Notes: a model not told the origin generated them from the sequence alone. Counted from the stretch's first letter, positions 1 to 7,846 are shown. The stretch is DNA of 16,396 nt from CAZMCT01 sp964564785 (GCA_964564785.1 CAZMCT010000091.1:1-16396), one strand, 5' to 3'. Program-made: numbers and translations.

Positions 1-31
1 GCCCCCGCCGCAACGCGTTATGCTATCAGCA

Positions 32-53
32 CCGGGATGGTGAATAATCCCGG
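32..53. other. Short inverted repeat over the interrupting stop codon
   Basis: CCGGGAT (32-38) and ATCCCGG (47-53) form a perfect 7-bp stem with an 8-nt loop. The TAA that closes the kinase frame (45-47) lies at the loop/right-arm junction. No T-run follows, so it is not an obvious intrinsic terminator. It could be chance or a scar at the break point. Confidence 0.4.
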
Positions 54-2831
54 ATTACCGAGTGTCGGCAGGCCCACGAGGCCCTGCGGGAAAGCGAGGA
101 GCGCTTCCGCACGCTGGCCGAGGTCGCCCAGGACGCAATCATCGCCATCGACTCCGGCGGTCGGGTGGACTTCTGGAACGCCGCCGCCGAGCGGATGTTT
201 GGTTACACGGCGGAAGAGGCTCGTGGGCAAGACGTGCATGCGCTGCTCGCCCCGGCGCGTTATCGCGCGGTGAGCCGGTCGGCGCAGGCGACCTTTCAGC
301 GGACCGGGCAGGGGGCCGCCGTCGGTCGCACCGTCGAGCTGGCCGCACGGCGGAGGGACGGCACCGAATTCCCCGTCGAGCTTTCGTTGTTCCCCTTTCA
401 ACGCCGGGGCTCGTGGTGTGCGGTGGCGGTGGTGCGCGACGTGACGGAGCGGAAACGGGCGGAGCAGGCGGTGGCCGAGAGCGAACGCCGCCTGGCGAGC
501 ATCCTGCGCAGCTTGCCCGTGGGTGTTGTATTGATCGATGCTCAGGACCATACCATCCTGGACGCCAACCCCGCGGCGGCGGCCATGATCGGGGTCACGC
601 TTGAGCAAATCGTCGGGCAGGTTTGCCATACGTTCATTTGTCCCGCGGAGCATGGGCAGTGCCCCATCACGGACCTCGGGCAGACGGTGGACAACTCGGA
701 GCGGGTCCTGCTGACGGCCGGCGGTCAGCGCGTGCCAATCCTCAAAACCGTCCTGCCGATTGAGCTCGGCGATCGCCCCTGCCTGCTGGACGTATTCGTC
801 GATCTGACGGAGCGGAAACGGACGGAAGCTGCGCTGCAAGCGGCACTGGCCGCCGCTGCCCGCCGGCAGGCGGAAACGGAAGCCCTCTTGGAAGCGGCCC
901 GTGCGGTGCTCCGTCATCGGCGCTTCCAAGAGGCGGCACGACGCATCTTCGACCTTTGTAAAGAGCGCATCGGGGCCACGGCCGGCTACGTGGCGCTGTT
1001 ATCGCCCAACGGTGAGGAGGTCGAGCTTTTGTTCCTCGATCCGGGCGGTTCTGTCTGCAACGTGGATCCGTCACTCCCCGTGCCCATTCGCGGTTTGCGT
1101 GCCGTGGCGTACCACTCGTGCCGCCCGGTTTATGAGAATGACTTCGCGGGTAGCGAATGGACGAAGTTCTTGCCGGCGGGGCACGTGGACTTGAAAAACG
1201 TCCTGTTCGCGCCGCTCGTGCTCGACGGCCGCACCGTCGGCCTGATGGGCCTGGCCAACAAGCCGACGGACTTTACGCCGGAGGACGCTGACGTGGCGGC
1301 CGCGTTCGGCGAGCTCGCCGCGATCGCGCTGCAAAACAGCCGGACGCTGCACACACTGGAAGAGACGCAGCAGCGGCTGGAGGAGCAAACGGCCCGTGCC
1401 GCCGAGATGGCAGCGCGGGCCGAGATCGCCAGCGCCACCAAGAGCGCCTTCCTGGCCAACATGAGTCACGAAATCCGGACCCCCATGACGGCTGTGCTGG
1501 GATATGCCGACCTGCTCGCCGATGCGTTGGCGAGCTGCTCCGCGTGTCCGGGCCATACCGGCTGCGCGGCGAAACAGACCAAAAGCGAGTATCTCGCGGC
1601 CTTGCGGCGGAACGGTGAGTACCTGCTCGCCCTGCTCGACGATATCCTGGACGTCTCGAAGATCGAAGCGGGCAAACTGGTCTTGGAGCATGTCCGATGC
1701 TCGCCTGTTGAGCTGGTGGCCGATGTGCGGTCGCTGATGCAGGTCCGTGCCGCAGCGAAGGGACTGACGTTGGACGTCACGTTCGACGGCCCCATTCCGC
1801 AGTCCGTCACCACCGATCCGACGCGGCTCAAGCAAATCCTCGTCAATCTGGTCGGCAACGCGATCAAGTTCACCCAGACCGGCGGCGTGCGGCTGGTGAC
1901 GCGGCTGGTCCCCGCGGGGACTGGAAGCGGGGCGACGACATCACCGACGCAGGGGAGCCCGGGTCCGAATACCGCCGGCCCGCCGCCCGTCGAGACACCC
2001 GGTGCCATGTTGCAATTCGAAATCGTCGATTCGGGGATCGGTATGACCCCCGCCCAGCTTGCCCGCGTCTTCGAACCGTTTGCCCAAGCAGACGGCTCGA
2101 TGACGCGGCGCTTCGGCGGCACCGGCCTGGGACTCACGATCAGCCGCCGCTTGGCGGAAGCGCTCGGGGGAACCTTGGGGGTCACCAGTTGCCCGGGAGT
2201 CGGGAGTACATTCGTTGTCACTGTGCCCACCGGCTCGCTGCATGGGGTGCCCTTGCTGGATCCGCCGATTCACGCGTGGGCGGGGCGACCGATGCGGTTG
2301 TCTGTCGCGGACGCCGAGCTGCCGTCGCTGAACTGCCGAGTCCTGCTCGCCGAGGACGGGCCTGACAATCGGCGTCTTATCGCGGCGATTCTGGGCAAGG
2401 CCGGCGCGACGGTAGAAGTCGCCGACAACGGCCGGGCCGCAGTGGAAATGGCCCTGTCGGCCTGTCAGGCCGGAAGCTGCTTCGACGTCGTTCTCATGGA
2501 CGTTCAGATGCCGGAGATGGACGGTCACGAAGCGACGCGGCGGCTGCGGGCCGCGGGATTCGCGGGGCCCATCATCGCCCTGACCGCCCATGCGCTGCCG
2601 GAGGACCGGCAGCGGTGCTTGGACGCCGGCTGTGATGACTACGCGGCGAAGCCGATCAATCGCCGGCAGTTCCTCGAGATGGTGGCACGGCACACGTCCC
2701 GCTCGCGTGCCGCCCGCGGGTCCGATTCCGCAGCCCACACCACTTTCCCGCACAACGCCGGGCACAACCCGCACCAGGCCGACACTACGGCGCCGGTATC
2801 GTCCGAGGAAGACGAGTCGGACCGCTTCTAG
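48..2831 (+). CDS. Hybrid sensor histidine kinase (PAS-PAS-GAF-HisKA-HATPase-REC), 5' end interrupted
   Basis: This is a two-component hybrid kinase that would autophosphorylate a histidine and pass the phosphate to its own receiver. The order is PAS 1 (about 96-460), PAS 2 (about 487-820), GAF (about 919-1330), HisKA with SHEIRTP (His codon 1467-1469), HATPase with NAIKF, DSGIGM and GTGLGL (about 1800-2230), then a receiver (about 2337-2690) with phospho-acceptor Asp at 2499-2501 in MDVQMPEMDG. A polar tail of about 45 residues follows. I see no membrane segment, so the visible part is cytosolic. The frame is open from 48, just after a TAA at 45-47. There is no ATG, GTG or TTG before GTG 165, and that GTG lies inside PAS 1. 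Residues just after the TAA (ITECRQAHEALRESEERF) match the linker that normally follows another PAS domain, so the original gene probably began further upstream. The domain calls are secure; the start is not. Confidence 0.9.
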   Translation, partial: SRITECRQAHEALRESEERFRTLAEVAQDAIIAIDSGGRVDFWNAAAERMFGYTAEEARGQDVHALLAPARYRAVSRSAQATFQRTGQGAAVGRTVELAARRRDGTEFPVELSLFPFQRRGSWCAVAVVRDVTERKRAEQAVAESERRLASILRSLPVGVVLIDAQDHTILDANPAAAAMIGVTLEQIVGQVCHTFICPAEHGQCPITDLGQTVDNSERVLLTAGGQRVPILKTVLPIELGDRPCLLDVFVDLTERKRTEAALQAALAAAARRQAETEALLEAARAVLRHRRFQEAARRIFDLCKERIGATAGYVALLSPNGEEVELLFLDPGGSVCNVDPSLPVPIRGLRAVAYHSCRPVYENDFAGSEWTKFLPAGHVDLKNVLFAPLVLDGRTVGLMGLANKPTDFTPEDADVAAAFGELAAIALQNSRTLHTLEETQQRLEEQTARAAEMAARAEIASATKSAFLANMSHEIRTPMTAVLGYADLLADALASCSACPGHTGCAAKQTKSEYLAALRRNGEYLLALLDDILDVSKIEAGKLVLEHVRCSPVELVADVRSLMQVRAAAKGLTLDVTFDGPIPQSVTTDPTRLKQILVNLVGNAIKFTQTGGVRLVTRLVPAGTGSGATTSPTQGSPGPNTAGPPPVETPGAMLQFEIVDSGIGMTPAQLARVFEPFAQADGSMTRRFGGTGLGLTISRRLAEALGGTLGVTSCPGVGSTFVVTVPTGSLHGVPLLDPPIHAWAGRPMRLSVADAELPSLNCRVLLAEDGPDNRRLIAAILGKAGATVEVADNGRAAVEMALSACQAGSCFDVVLMDVQMPEMDGHEATRRLRAAGFAGPIIALTAHALPEDRQRCLDAGCDDYAAKPINRRQFLEMVARHTSRSRAARGSDSAAHTTFPHNAGHNPHQADTTAPVSSEEDESDRF

Positions 2832-3169
2832 CAGAAGGCCCGTTGCACGTTCGAGCCGGACCTCGGCCGACAAGCCGGCGCTCCCCTCTCCTGTTGCGTG
2901 GGTCATCGCGCAGTAACTCGCAGATGCGTTTCCTCGGAAAGTCCCGGTCGCGACGATCCCCACCTGAACCGCAACGGCCTCTCAGCGGCTTTTCGCCCCC
3001 ACCGGCGGACGGCCGCTTGAAAACCGCGCCCGGCCGCGTAAGCTGTCTCGAGCACGCGGTGTGCCGGCGCGGGCCGCACCGGCTGACAGTCAAACCCGGT
3101 TGGTACTCCCAGGTGGGCAATCCGGCCGACGGCGGACCCGCGCCGCCCCGGCCGCGCAGGAGAGATGGT
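2832..3169. other. Intergenic stretch between the kinase and fabI
   Basis: These 338 bases hold no convincing gene. The frame of fabI stays open upstream to about 2843, but the translation there is arginine/proline-rich and unlike FabI. The only promoter-like string is TTGAAA (3017-3022) followed, 16 nt later, by TAAGCT (3039-3044), a weak match. No clear terminator with a T-run is visible after the kinase stop. Confidence 0.4.
3158..3164 (+). promoter_or_regulatory. Ribosome binding site that selects the GTG start of fabI
   Basis: AGGAGAG lies 5 nt before GTG 3170. The alternative ATG at 3194 has only a GGGG close in front of it, so the GTG start is preferred. Confidence 0.65.
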
Positions 3170-3958
3170 GTGAAGGACATCTCGCTGGGGCTGATGAACG
3201 GGAAACGCGGGATCATCTTCGGCGTGGCGAACGATCGCTCGCTGGCCTGGCACATCGCCGAGCGGCTGCACGCGGAAGGCGCTGAGCTGGCCTTCACCCA
3301 CCTGCCGCCGCCGAAAATGGAGCGCCGCGTGCGGCTGCTGGCCGAGCCGCTGGGCGCCACCTGCATCCTGCCGTGCGACGTGACCGACGACGATCAGATC
3401 CGCCGCACGTTTCAGGAGTGCAACCGCCAGATCGGGCCGATCGACTTCATCGTGCACTCGATCGCCTACGCCAACCGGACGGCGCTCTCGAATCCCTACT
3501 ACCGCACGAGCCGGGCGGACTTCTTGCAGGCGATGGACATCAGCGTGTACTCGCTGGTCGCCCTGTGTCAGCACGGCCTGCGCTACCTGAACGAGGGCGG
3601 GACGGTGCTCACGTTGACCTACCTCGGCGCGGTCAAGATGGTGCCGGGCTACAACGTGATGGGCGTGTGCAAGGCGGCGCTCGAGTCATCGGTCCGCTAC
3701 CTCGCCGGCGAGCTGGGGCGCGAGAAGAGCGTTCGGGTGAACGCCCTCTCTGCCGGTCCGGTGCAGACGCTCTCGGCCGCGGGCGTGGCGGACTTCGACA
3801 AGATTCTGCGGCACTATCCGAACAAGGCCCCGCTGCACCGCAACATCCGGCCGGCGGAGGTGGGCACCAGCGGGCTATACCTGCTGAGCGACCTGTCGAG
3901 CGGCGTGACCGGCGAGGTGCATTACGTGGATTGCGGGTACAACGTCGTCGGTTGGTAA
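3170..3958 (+). CDS. fabI: Enoyl-[acyl-carrier-protein] reductase (NADH), FabI type
   Basis: FabI carries out the last step of each fatty acid elongation cycle, reducing trans-2-enoyl-ACP with NADH in the cytosol. The 262-residue product matches the usual FabI size. The dinucleotide-binding segment GVANDRSLAW is at about residues 18-27. Tyr151, Tyr161 and Lys168 (in LTYLGA and GYNVMGVCK) reproduce the spacing of Tyr146, Tyr156 and Lys163 in the E. coli enzyme. The C-terminus (LSDLSSGVTGEVHYVDCGYNVVG) is also typical of FabI rather than of general short-chain dehydrogenases. The GTG start is chosen for its Shine-Dalgarno sequence; longer upstream reading is not FabI-like. It stands alone, with no other fatty acid genes nearby, and faces a convergent gene downstream. 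Confidence 0.95.
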   Translation: MKDISLGLMNGKRGIIFGVANDRSLAWHIAERLHAEGAELAFTHLPPPKMERRVRLLAEPLGATCILPCDVTDDDQIRRTFQECNRQIGPIDFIVHSIAYANRTALSNPYYRTSRADFLQAMDISVYSLVALCQHGLRYLNEGGTVLTLTYLGAVKMVPGYNVMGVCKAALESSVRYLAGELGREKSVRVNALSAGPVQTLSAAGVADFDKILRHYPNKAPLHRNIRPAEVGTSGLYLLSDLSSGVTGEVHYVDCGYNVVGW

Positions 3959-4073
3959 GGGCCTCACATGGCTCGGCCCACGATCACGGTGCTCACCAGG
4001 ATTGCCGTGAGCGGGCGCGAGCCGCGAGGGCTGGGGCACCCAAAGGCCATCTCCGGTTGAACTCTGCGGCCCT

Positions 4074-4088
4074 CCGCGCGCTGCGCGG
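4074..4088. terminator. Hairpin between convergent genes, possible bidirectional terminator
   Basis: CCGCGC (4074-4079) and GCGCGG (4083-4088) form a perfect 6-bp stem with a GCT loop, 9 nt past the stop of the minus-strand gene and within the 138-nt convergent spacer. A second 6-bp stem (GCTCAC 3991-3996 with GTGAGC 4007-4012) is nearer fabI. Neither has a T-run, so the role is inferred from position. Confidence 0.3.
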
Positions 4089-4096
4089 CTCTGTAG

Positions 4097-5212
4097 TTAT
4101 CGGAGCCGGAAGTCGACCACCAGCGGCAGGTGGTCATACTCGCGGCCCTCGGCGTCCTTGAGAACATCGCCGCGCTCGAGCCCCGCCGCCTTCAGGTCCG
4201 CATCCGTCATCGTCACCGTGTTGAGCGCGAACGCGCGGAGCACCTCCAGAACCGAGTCCGTGTAGAGAATGAAATCGAGCCGCCCGGGCTGGAAGCCCGA
4301 GTTGTCGTCGCGCCAGGTCCAGTCGTCGGGCCCCGCCCCATTGTGTAGCGGGCGGGCGTCCGTCAGGGCCGAATCGTCCCAGTCCGGAGCCGTGTCGGGT
4401 CCGTACGTCTCGTCGTTCTCGACGTCCCCCGTCAACAGCGTCTCGATCGGCCGCGGCGAGCCCACGATGTTCAGATCGCCGACCACGAGGATCGGCGTGC
4501 GAGGCGGGAGCTCAATCCGCTCGCCGGGCTGGCGAGCGTCGCGGATCCAGCTAGCGATCGCGTCAGCCTGGTGCTGCCGGCGCGGGTCGTTCTGTTCCGG
4601 GTCACAGCATTTGAAGTGGTTGTTCATCACGTACAGGTCGACCTTGAAACGGTCGTCCGGCAGGTCGACCAGCGCGATGGCCTGCCGGCGCTCCCCTTCC
4701 GGCTCGGTATCGTGGCGGGTCTGCGTGAGTGGAAACCGACTGACGAGCACGTTGTCCCCGCCCTGGTACGCGTGCCAGGGCCCGCCGCCCGGCAGCGGGG
4801 CGATCACGTTGAGCAGCGCGACCACATCCTCGGCCTTCCGGGCCCGCGCCCCCGCCTTGCCCCGCTCCTGCGGGTGCAGCCCGATTTCCTGGAGCGCCAG
4901 CACGTCCGGATCCAGCACCGGCAGCAGCCGGGCGAATTTCGCCGCGCCGTCCGCTGAAACGTCCGGAAAGATGCTGTTCCATTTCACGTTGTACGAGACC
5001 ACGCGCACCACGTCGGGCGCCGCGCGATCCAGGAACGTGCCGGTCGGCTGGCCGAGCGGCCGCAGCGCGGCCGGACGCGTCTCGGCCGACTGGGTCGCCG
5101 GCACCGGCGCGGGCGCCGGCGGCGGCACAGCGCGTTCGCATCCGGCGAGCACGAACAGGACGGCGGTGGCACTCACCAACAGTGGGAGGCACTGGGCACG
5201 GATGCGGGGCAT
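4097..5212 (-). CDS. Lipoprotein of the endonuclease/exonuclease/phosphatase fold
   Basis: This is a probable metal-dependent phosphodiesterase or nuclease of the endonuclease/exonuclease/phosphatase superfamily, exported and lipid-anchored. The 371-residue product starts with basic residues, a hydrophobic stretch and a lipobox, VLAGC, with Cys25 as the acylation site, then a proline/alanine-rich linker. Family motifs follow in order: SYN (73-75), LALQEIG with Glu109, NNHFK, GDLN with Asp246 and Asn248, RLDFI with Asp313, and a final DH pair (Asp360-His361). I start it at 5212 because the signal peptide then begins correctly and AAAGGAG lies 4 nt upstream; the same frame is open 15 codons further. 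The substrate cannot be read from sequence: extracellular DNA, phospholipid or inositol phosphates are all possible. It is divergent from the next gene and convergent with fabI. Confidence 0.85.
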   Translation of the reverse strand: MPRIRAQCLPLLVSATAVLFVLAGCERAVPPPAPAPVPATQSAETRPAALRPLGQPTGTFLDRAAPDVVRVVSYNVKWNSIFPDVSADGAAKFARLLPVLDPDVLALQEIGLHPQERGKAGARARKAEDVVALLNVIAPLPGGGPWHAYQGGDNVLVSRFPLTQTRHDTEPEGERRQAIALVDLPDDRFKVDLYVMNNHFKCCDPEQNDPRRQHQADAIASWIRDARQPGERIELPPRTPILVVGDLNIVGSPRPIETLLTGDVENDETYGPDTAPDWDDSALTDARPLHNGAGPDDWTWRDDNSGFQPGRLDFILYTDSVLEVLRAFALNTVTMTDADLKAAGLERGDVLKDAEGREYDHLPLVVDFRLR

Positions 5213-5216
5213 GATG

Positions 5217-5223
5217 CTCCTTT
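5217..5223 (-). promoter_or_regulatory. Ribosome binding site deciding the lipoprotein start
   Basis: Read on the minus strand, AAAGGAG lies 4 nt before ATG 5212. This fixes the start at the lipoprotein signal peptide rather than at the in-frame codon at 5257. Confidence 0.7.
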
Positions 5224-5298
5224 CATGGTTCGACGCCTCAGCGTAGCCCGCGGGCACGGAGCGTCAAGCGACGGCTTCCGGCGCGGGTGGCTGAACGT

Positions 5299-5304
5299 TA
5301 GAAT
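5299..5304 (+). promoter_or_regulatory. Candidate -10 element for the VanZ-like/TPR gene pair
   Basis: TAGAAT matches five of six bases of the sigma-70 -10 consensus and sits 35 nt before ATG 5340, in a divergent spacer where a promoter is expected. The base set at the -35 position (near TTCCGG, 5276-5281) is poor. GAGGAG at 5305-5310 follows it but is too far from the ATG to be a normal ribosome binding site. Confidence 0.35.
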
Positions 5305-5339
5305 GAGGAGAAGCAAATCAACCTCCGGGTGATTGCACC

Positions 5340-6617
5340 ATGTCCAGTCGGAGGATGGCTCATCCAGCCTGGGTGCGCGCCGCCGGCGTGCCGGTGGCGA
5401 CGGGGCTCTACTCGCCGCGGTTGCACGTCGTCCTGTACAGCTTCCTGCTGGTGGCGACGCCGTTCATTCTCCTGCGGCGCTTCCTGGTCGAGACCATCGG
5501 ACACATTTCGGGCTACGCGATCGAGTGGGGCGGGCGGGCCGTACCGGTCGTCCCGGTTGCCGCCGGGGTGGTGTTGCTGGCCGTGCTCGTTGTCGTCCGG
5601 CGGCACATCACGCCGCTGCGGGTGGCCGGCGGCGTGCTGGCGCTGGGACTGATTGCGCTGGGCCAGCAGGTGACGGACCTGTACTTCGGGCACAACTTCT
5701 ACGATCTCCAGCAAAACTGGCACTATATCGCGTACGGGCTGTTCGCATTCATGCTCTACCGCGACCTCGCGCCGCGCGGCTGGACAACGGCCGCCATGAT
5801 GCTCGGGACCTATTTCTCGGCCCTGGCGTTCTCGACGTTCGACGAGGCGTTCCAGGGGCTGCTGAGCAGCCGGGTGTTCGACATCAGCGACATCGGCAAG
5901 GACGCGTGGGGCACGCTGATCGGCATCGCCGCGCTCTACTTGTGGACGACGCCCGCGAATGCTCTGCCGGGGCAGTGGCGGCGTATCCGGCACACACATT
6001 TGCGCGATTACTTCCGCACGCCGGCGTCGGTGCTCGCGCTGTTGTTCCTGCTCGGATTCATCTTCCTGGGCGTGGGGTCGCTGCTGACGGATTCGCGGTA
6101 CGCCGGCGCGGCCGTGCTGATTACGCTCGGGTTGTTCGCGGCCGCGTTCCTGATGCTGCACGTATCGCAGTTCCGGGCGGGGCAGGTGGCGCTGGTCACG
6201 GTCGCCGTGCTCGTGGGTGGCGGTCTCGGCTGGTCGGCCTGGACGCAGCGCGGGTCGCTCATGGCGTGGCACGGGGCCGGGCGGCTGCTGTACGCCGGCA
6301 TTCCGCTGCCATACTTCGACGTGCTGGTGTACCCGGACGGCCGGTTCCGGTTCGTCGACAAGAAGGAGTATTTCAACGAGCGCGACCAGCGGTTTTTCCT
6401 GCGGCACGCGCCGGACATCCTGCTGATCGGCAGCGGGCCGGACGGCTGCGGCGGGCGCGGATTCCCCGATCACGGCCCGCACCAGTTCGTGTGGAACCGT
6501 TTCACGCAGCGCGGCACGCAGGTGATTATCCTGCCCAGCGCCGCGGCCTGCGAGCGGTACAACGCCTTGCGGAGCGCGGGCAAACATGTCCTCTTCGTCT
6601 TGCACAGCACGCGCTAA
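5340..6617 (+). CDS. VanZ-like multi-pass membrane protein with C-terminal Mth938-like domain
   Basis: The 425-residue product has two parts. Residues 30-300 hold about eight or nine hydrophobic segments. At 168-195 they carry the VanZ signature, DEAFQ followed by FDISDIGKDAWGTLIG. VanZ proteins are integral membrane proteins, known from teicoplanin resistance and from many uncharacterised bacterial homologues. Residues 356-424 (PDILLIGSG, then RGTQVIILPSAAACERYNAL) look like the small soluble Mth938/DUF498 fold, whose bacterial function is unsettled. Residues 300-355 are a polar linker. The hydropathy supports an inner-membrane protein with a soluble tail. ATG 5340 has no strong Shine-Dalgarno sequence; ATG 5355 is an alternative. 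Its last 32 nt overlap the following TPR gene, so the two are probably translated together. The VanZ call is firm. The Mth938 call is pattern recognition and less certain. Confidence 0.8.
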   Translation: MSSRRMAHPAWVRAAGVPVATGLYSPRLHVVLYSFLLVATPFILLRRFLVETIGHISGYAIEWGGRAVPVVPVAAGVVLLAVLVVVRRHITPLRVAGGVLALGLIALGQQVTDLYFGHNFYDLQQNWHYIAYGLFAFMLYRDLAPRGWTTAAMMLGTYFSALAFSTFDEAFQGLLSSRVFDISDIGKDAWGTLIGIAALYLWTTPANALPGQWRRIRHTHLRDYFRTPASVLALLFLLGFIFLGVGSLLTDSRYAGAAVLITLGLFAAAFLMLHVSQFRAGQVALVTVAVLVGGGLGWSAWTQRGSLMAWHGAGRLLYAGIPLPYFDVLVYPDGRFRFVDKKEYFNERDQRFFLRHAPDILLIGSGPDGCGGRGFPDHGPHQFVWNRFTQRGTQVIILPSAAACERYNALRSAGKHVLFVLHSTR

Positions 6618-7575
6618 GCAGCGCCCGGCCGTGGCCGCCGTGCGGCGCCCCGGCCCGACCGAGCGGGCCTTCACGCTCCTGCTGCTGGCGGTCTGGGTGT
6701 TGCTGATGGTGTTCGGACTCGTGTCGGGGCTGCGACCGGAGTGGATCGAAGGGGCGGCGCAGCGCGGCCAGGCCGCGGAGGCCCGGGCGTACAAGGACTT
6801 CGGGGACGATGCGCTGCGGCGCGGGGACATCCCGCTGGCGCTGGGGCAGTACGAGCGGGCGCTGGAGATCCGGCCGGACGACTTGCGGGTGCAGGTGAAC
6901 CGCGGGATCGCGCTGGCGCGGGCGGCCGGTCCGCAGGGGCGGGGCGAGTCGGCCGCGGCGGGCGAGGCGGCCCTCCGCCGGGTGCTGACGCAGGATTGCC
7001 CGCGGGTGCTGCGGGGCGTGGTGCATTTCAATCTGGGCGAGCTGTGCAAGGTTCAGGGGCGGCGCGACGAGGCGATTGAGCAATACCGGCTGGCGCTGGC
7101 GCACGACGCGGACCCGGACCGGGTGGAGCGGCTGCTGGGCGGGCTGCTGGCCCAGGGGGGCGACATCGCGGGGGCCCGCGTAGCGCTCGAACGGGCGCTG
7201 ACGACGCGGCTGGATGTGACCACGCCGTACCGGCAGATGCTGGTGCGCAGCGCCGACGCGTACGCGGATGAGCCGGAGCTGCGGGCGCCGATCGAGGCGG
7301 CCCTGGCGTCCGGCGTCAGCGCGGGCGATCTGGAGCGTTACGATCTGGCGTTCATCCGCGAGCTCAGCGAGCGCGATCCGGACGTCAGTCGGATCCTGAA
7401 CGATCTGGGCGTGCTGCGCATCCAACAGGGGCAGCAAGCCGGAGATCCGGAGCTCCGGCAGCGGCAGTTCGCCGAGGCGGCCGCGAATTTCGAGCGGGCG
7501 CTGGCGGTGTGGTCAGAGAACACCGAAGCCCGCGAGAACCTCAAGAAGCTGCGGGCGCTGCGCGGGGCGCCGTAG
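6586..7575 (+). CDS. Membrane-anchored tetratricopeptide-repeat protein
   Basis: The product is 329 residues: a short basic N-terminus, one hydrophobic helix (residues 28-49) that probably anchors it in the inner membrane, and a helical TPR region. TPR-like units are visible at about 65-98 (AYKDFGDDALRRGDIPLALGQYERALEIRP), around 145-205 (FNLGELCKVQGRRDEAIEQYRLAL, then a gap-filled unit) and near the C-terminus (FAEAAANFERALAVWSENTEARENL). TPRs mediate protein-protein contacts; no enzyme motif is present. The gene begins inside the end of the VanZ-like gene (32-nt overlap) and has no strong ribosome binding site, which points to translational coupling and a shared role at the membrane. GTG codons at 6631 and 6640 are weaker alternative starts. 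Confidence 0.8.
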   Translation: MSSSSCTARAKQRPAVAAVRRPGPTERAFTLLLLAVWVLLMVFGLVSGLRPEWIEGAAQRGQAAEARAYKDFGDDALRRGDIPLALGQYERALEIRPDDLRVQVNRGIALARAAGPQGRGESAAAGEAALRRVLTQDCPRVLRGVVHFNLGELCKVQGRRDEAIEQYRLALAHDADPDRVERLLGGLLAQGGDIAGARVALERALTTRLDVTTPYRQMLVRSADAYADEPELRAPIEAALASGVSAGDLERYDLAFIRELSERDPDVSRILNDLGVLRIQQGQQAGDPELRQRQFAEAAANFERALAVWSENTEARENLKKLRALRGAP

Positions 7576-7595
7576 TGGCTCGCCGCGACGAGTCG

Positions 7596-7630
7596 GTTGA
7601 AAACGGGGACCGGTTGAAAAAGCGGACAGG
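7596..7630 (+). repeat. Tandem duplication of the repeat's left end
   Basis: GTTGAAAACGGGGACCG (7596-7612) is followed directly by GTTGAAAAAGCGGACAGG (7613-7630), an imperfect repeat with a 17-nt period. Copy 2 of the element has this left end only once, so the duplication is specific to copy 1. Confidence 0.75.
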
Positions 7631-7720
7631 CACGGCGGAGTGCTGGCACCGCGGGAGCGTCTGTTGCCGCCAGCGTGATGGCGGGTTGGCGCGGAGCCGG
7701 CTCCCTTCCGCAGCGGGGCG
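7596..7720 (+). repeat. Dispersed intergenic repeat, copy 1
   Basis: This copy is related to the element at 14891-14982. From 7613 the first 21 bases match the other copy at 19 positions. After a 17-nt extra segment (7634-7650), a 57-nt block matches without gaps at 42 positions, including GGCGCGGAGCCGGC near the right end. The right end, reverse-complemented, loosely resembles the left end, so it is an imperfect palindromic element. It lies between the TPR gene and mutM, has no coding capacity of its own, and resembles REP/MITE-type repeats. Confidence 0.75.
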
Positions 7721-7834
7721 GCCGGGAGCTGCGAATACGGCTGGAGGCCGATACCACACGGCAGATGCCACGCGGAAGGACAGCGCGTCCGGTGGGCGGC
7801 CGGTCGGCTCGGGCGACGCGCCGCGGCAAGCCGC

Positions 7835-7840
7835 TACAAT
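7835..7840 (+). promoter_or_regulatory. Candidate -10 element directly before mutM
   Basis: TACAAT matches five of six bases of the -10 consensus and ends 6 nt before the mutM ATG. A partial -35 (GCGACG at 7813-7818, matching the GAC core) is 16 nt upstream. With this spacing the transcript would start at or next to the ATG, which fits the absence of a good Shine-Dalgarno sequence there. It could be chance. Confidence 0.35.
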
Positions 7841-7846
7841 GCCGGG

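Noticed and set aside
2843..3169. A longer fabI with about 109 extra N-terminal residues
   Set aside because: The extension is Arg/Pro-rich and unlike FabI, whereas GTG 3170 has a good ribosome binding site and gives the normal length.
4053..4072. CCGGTTGAACTCTGCGG-like string as a third copy of the dispersed repeat
   Set aside because: Only the first several bases resemble the repeat's left end; the interior block and right end are absent.
3373..4161. A plus-strand frame overlapping fabI and running past its stop
   Set aside because: It is an out-of-frame reading of fabI with Arg-rich composition, and fabI itself is intact and full length.
5298..7049. A 583-codon open frame on the minus strand opposite the VanZ-like and TPR genes
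   Set aside because: Low-complexity, Arg/Gln/Pro-rich translation; the plus-strand frames have clear VanZ and TPR patterns.
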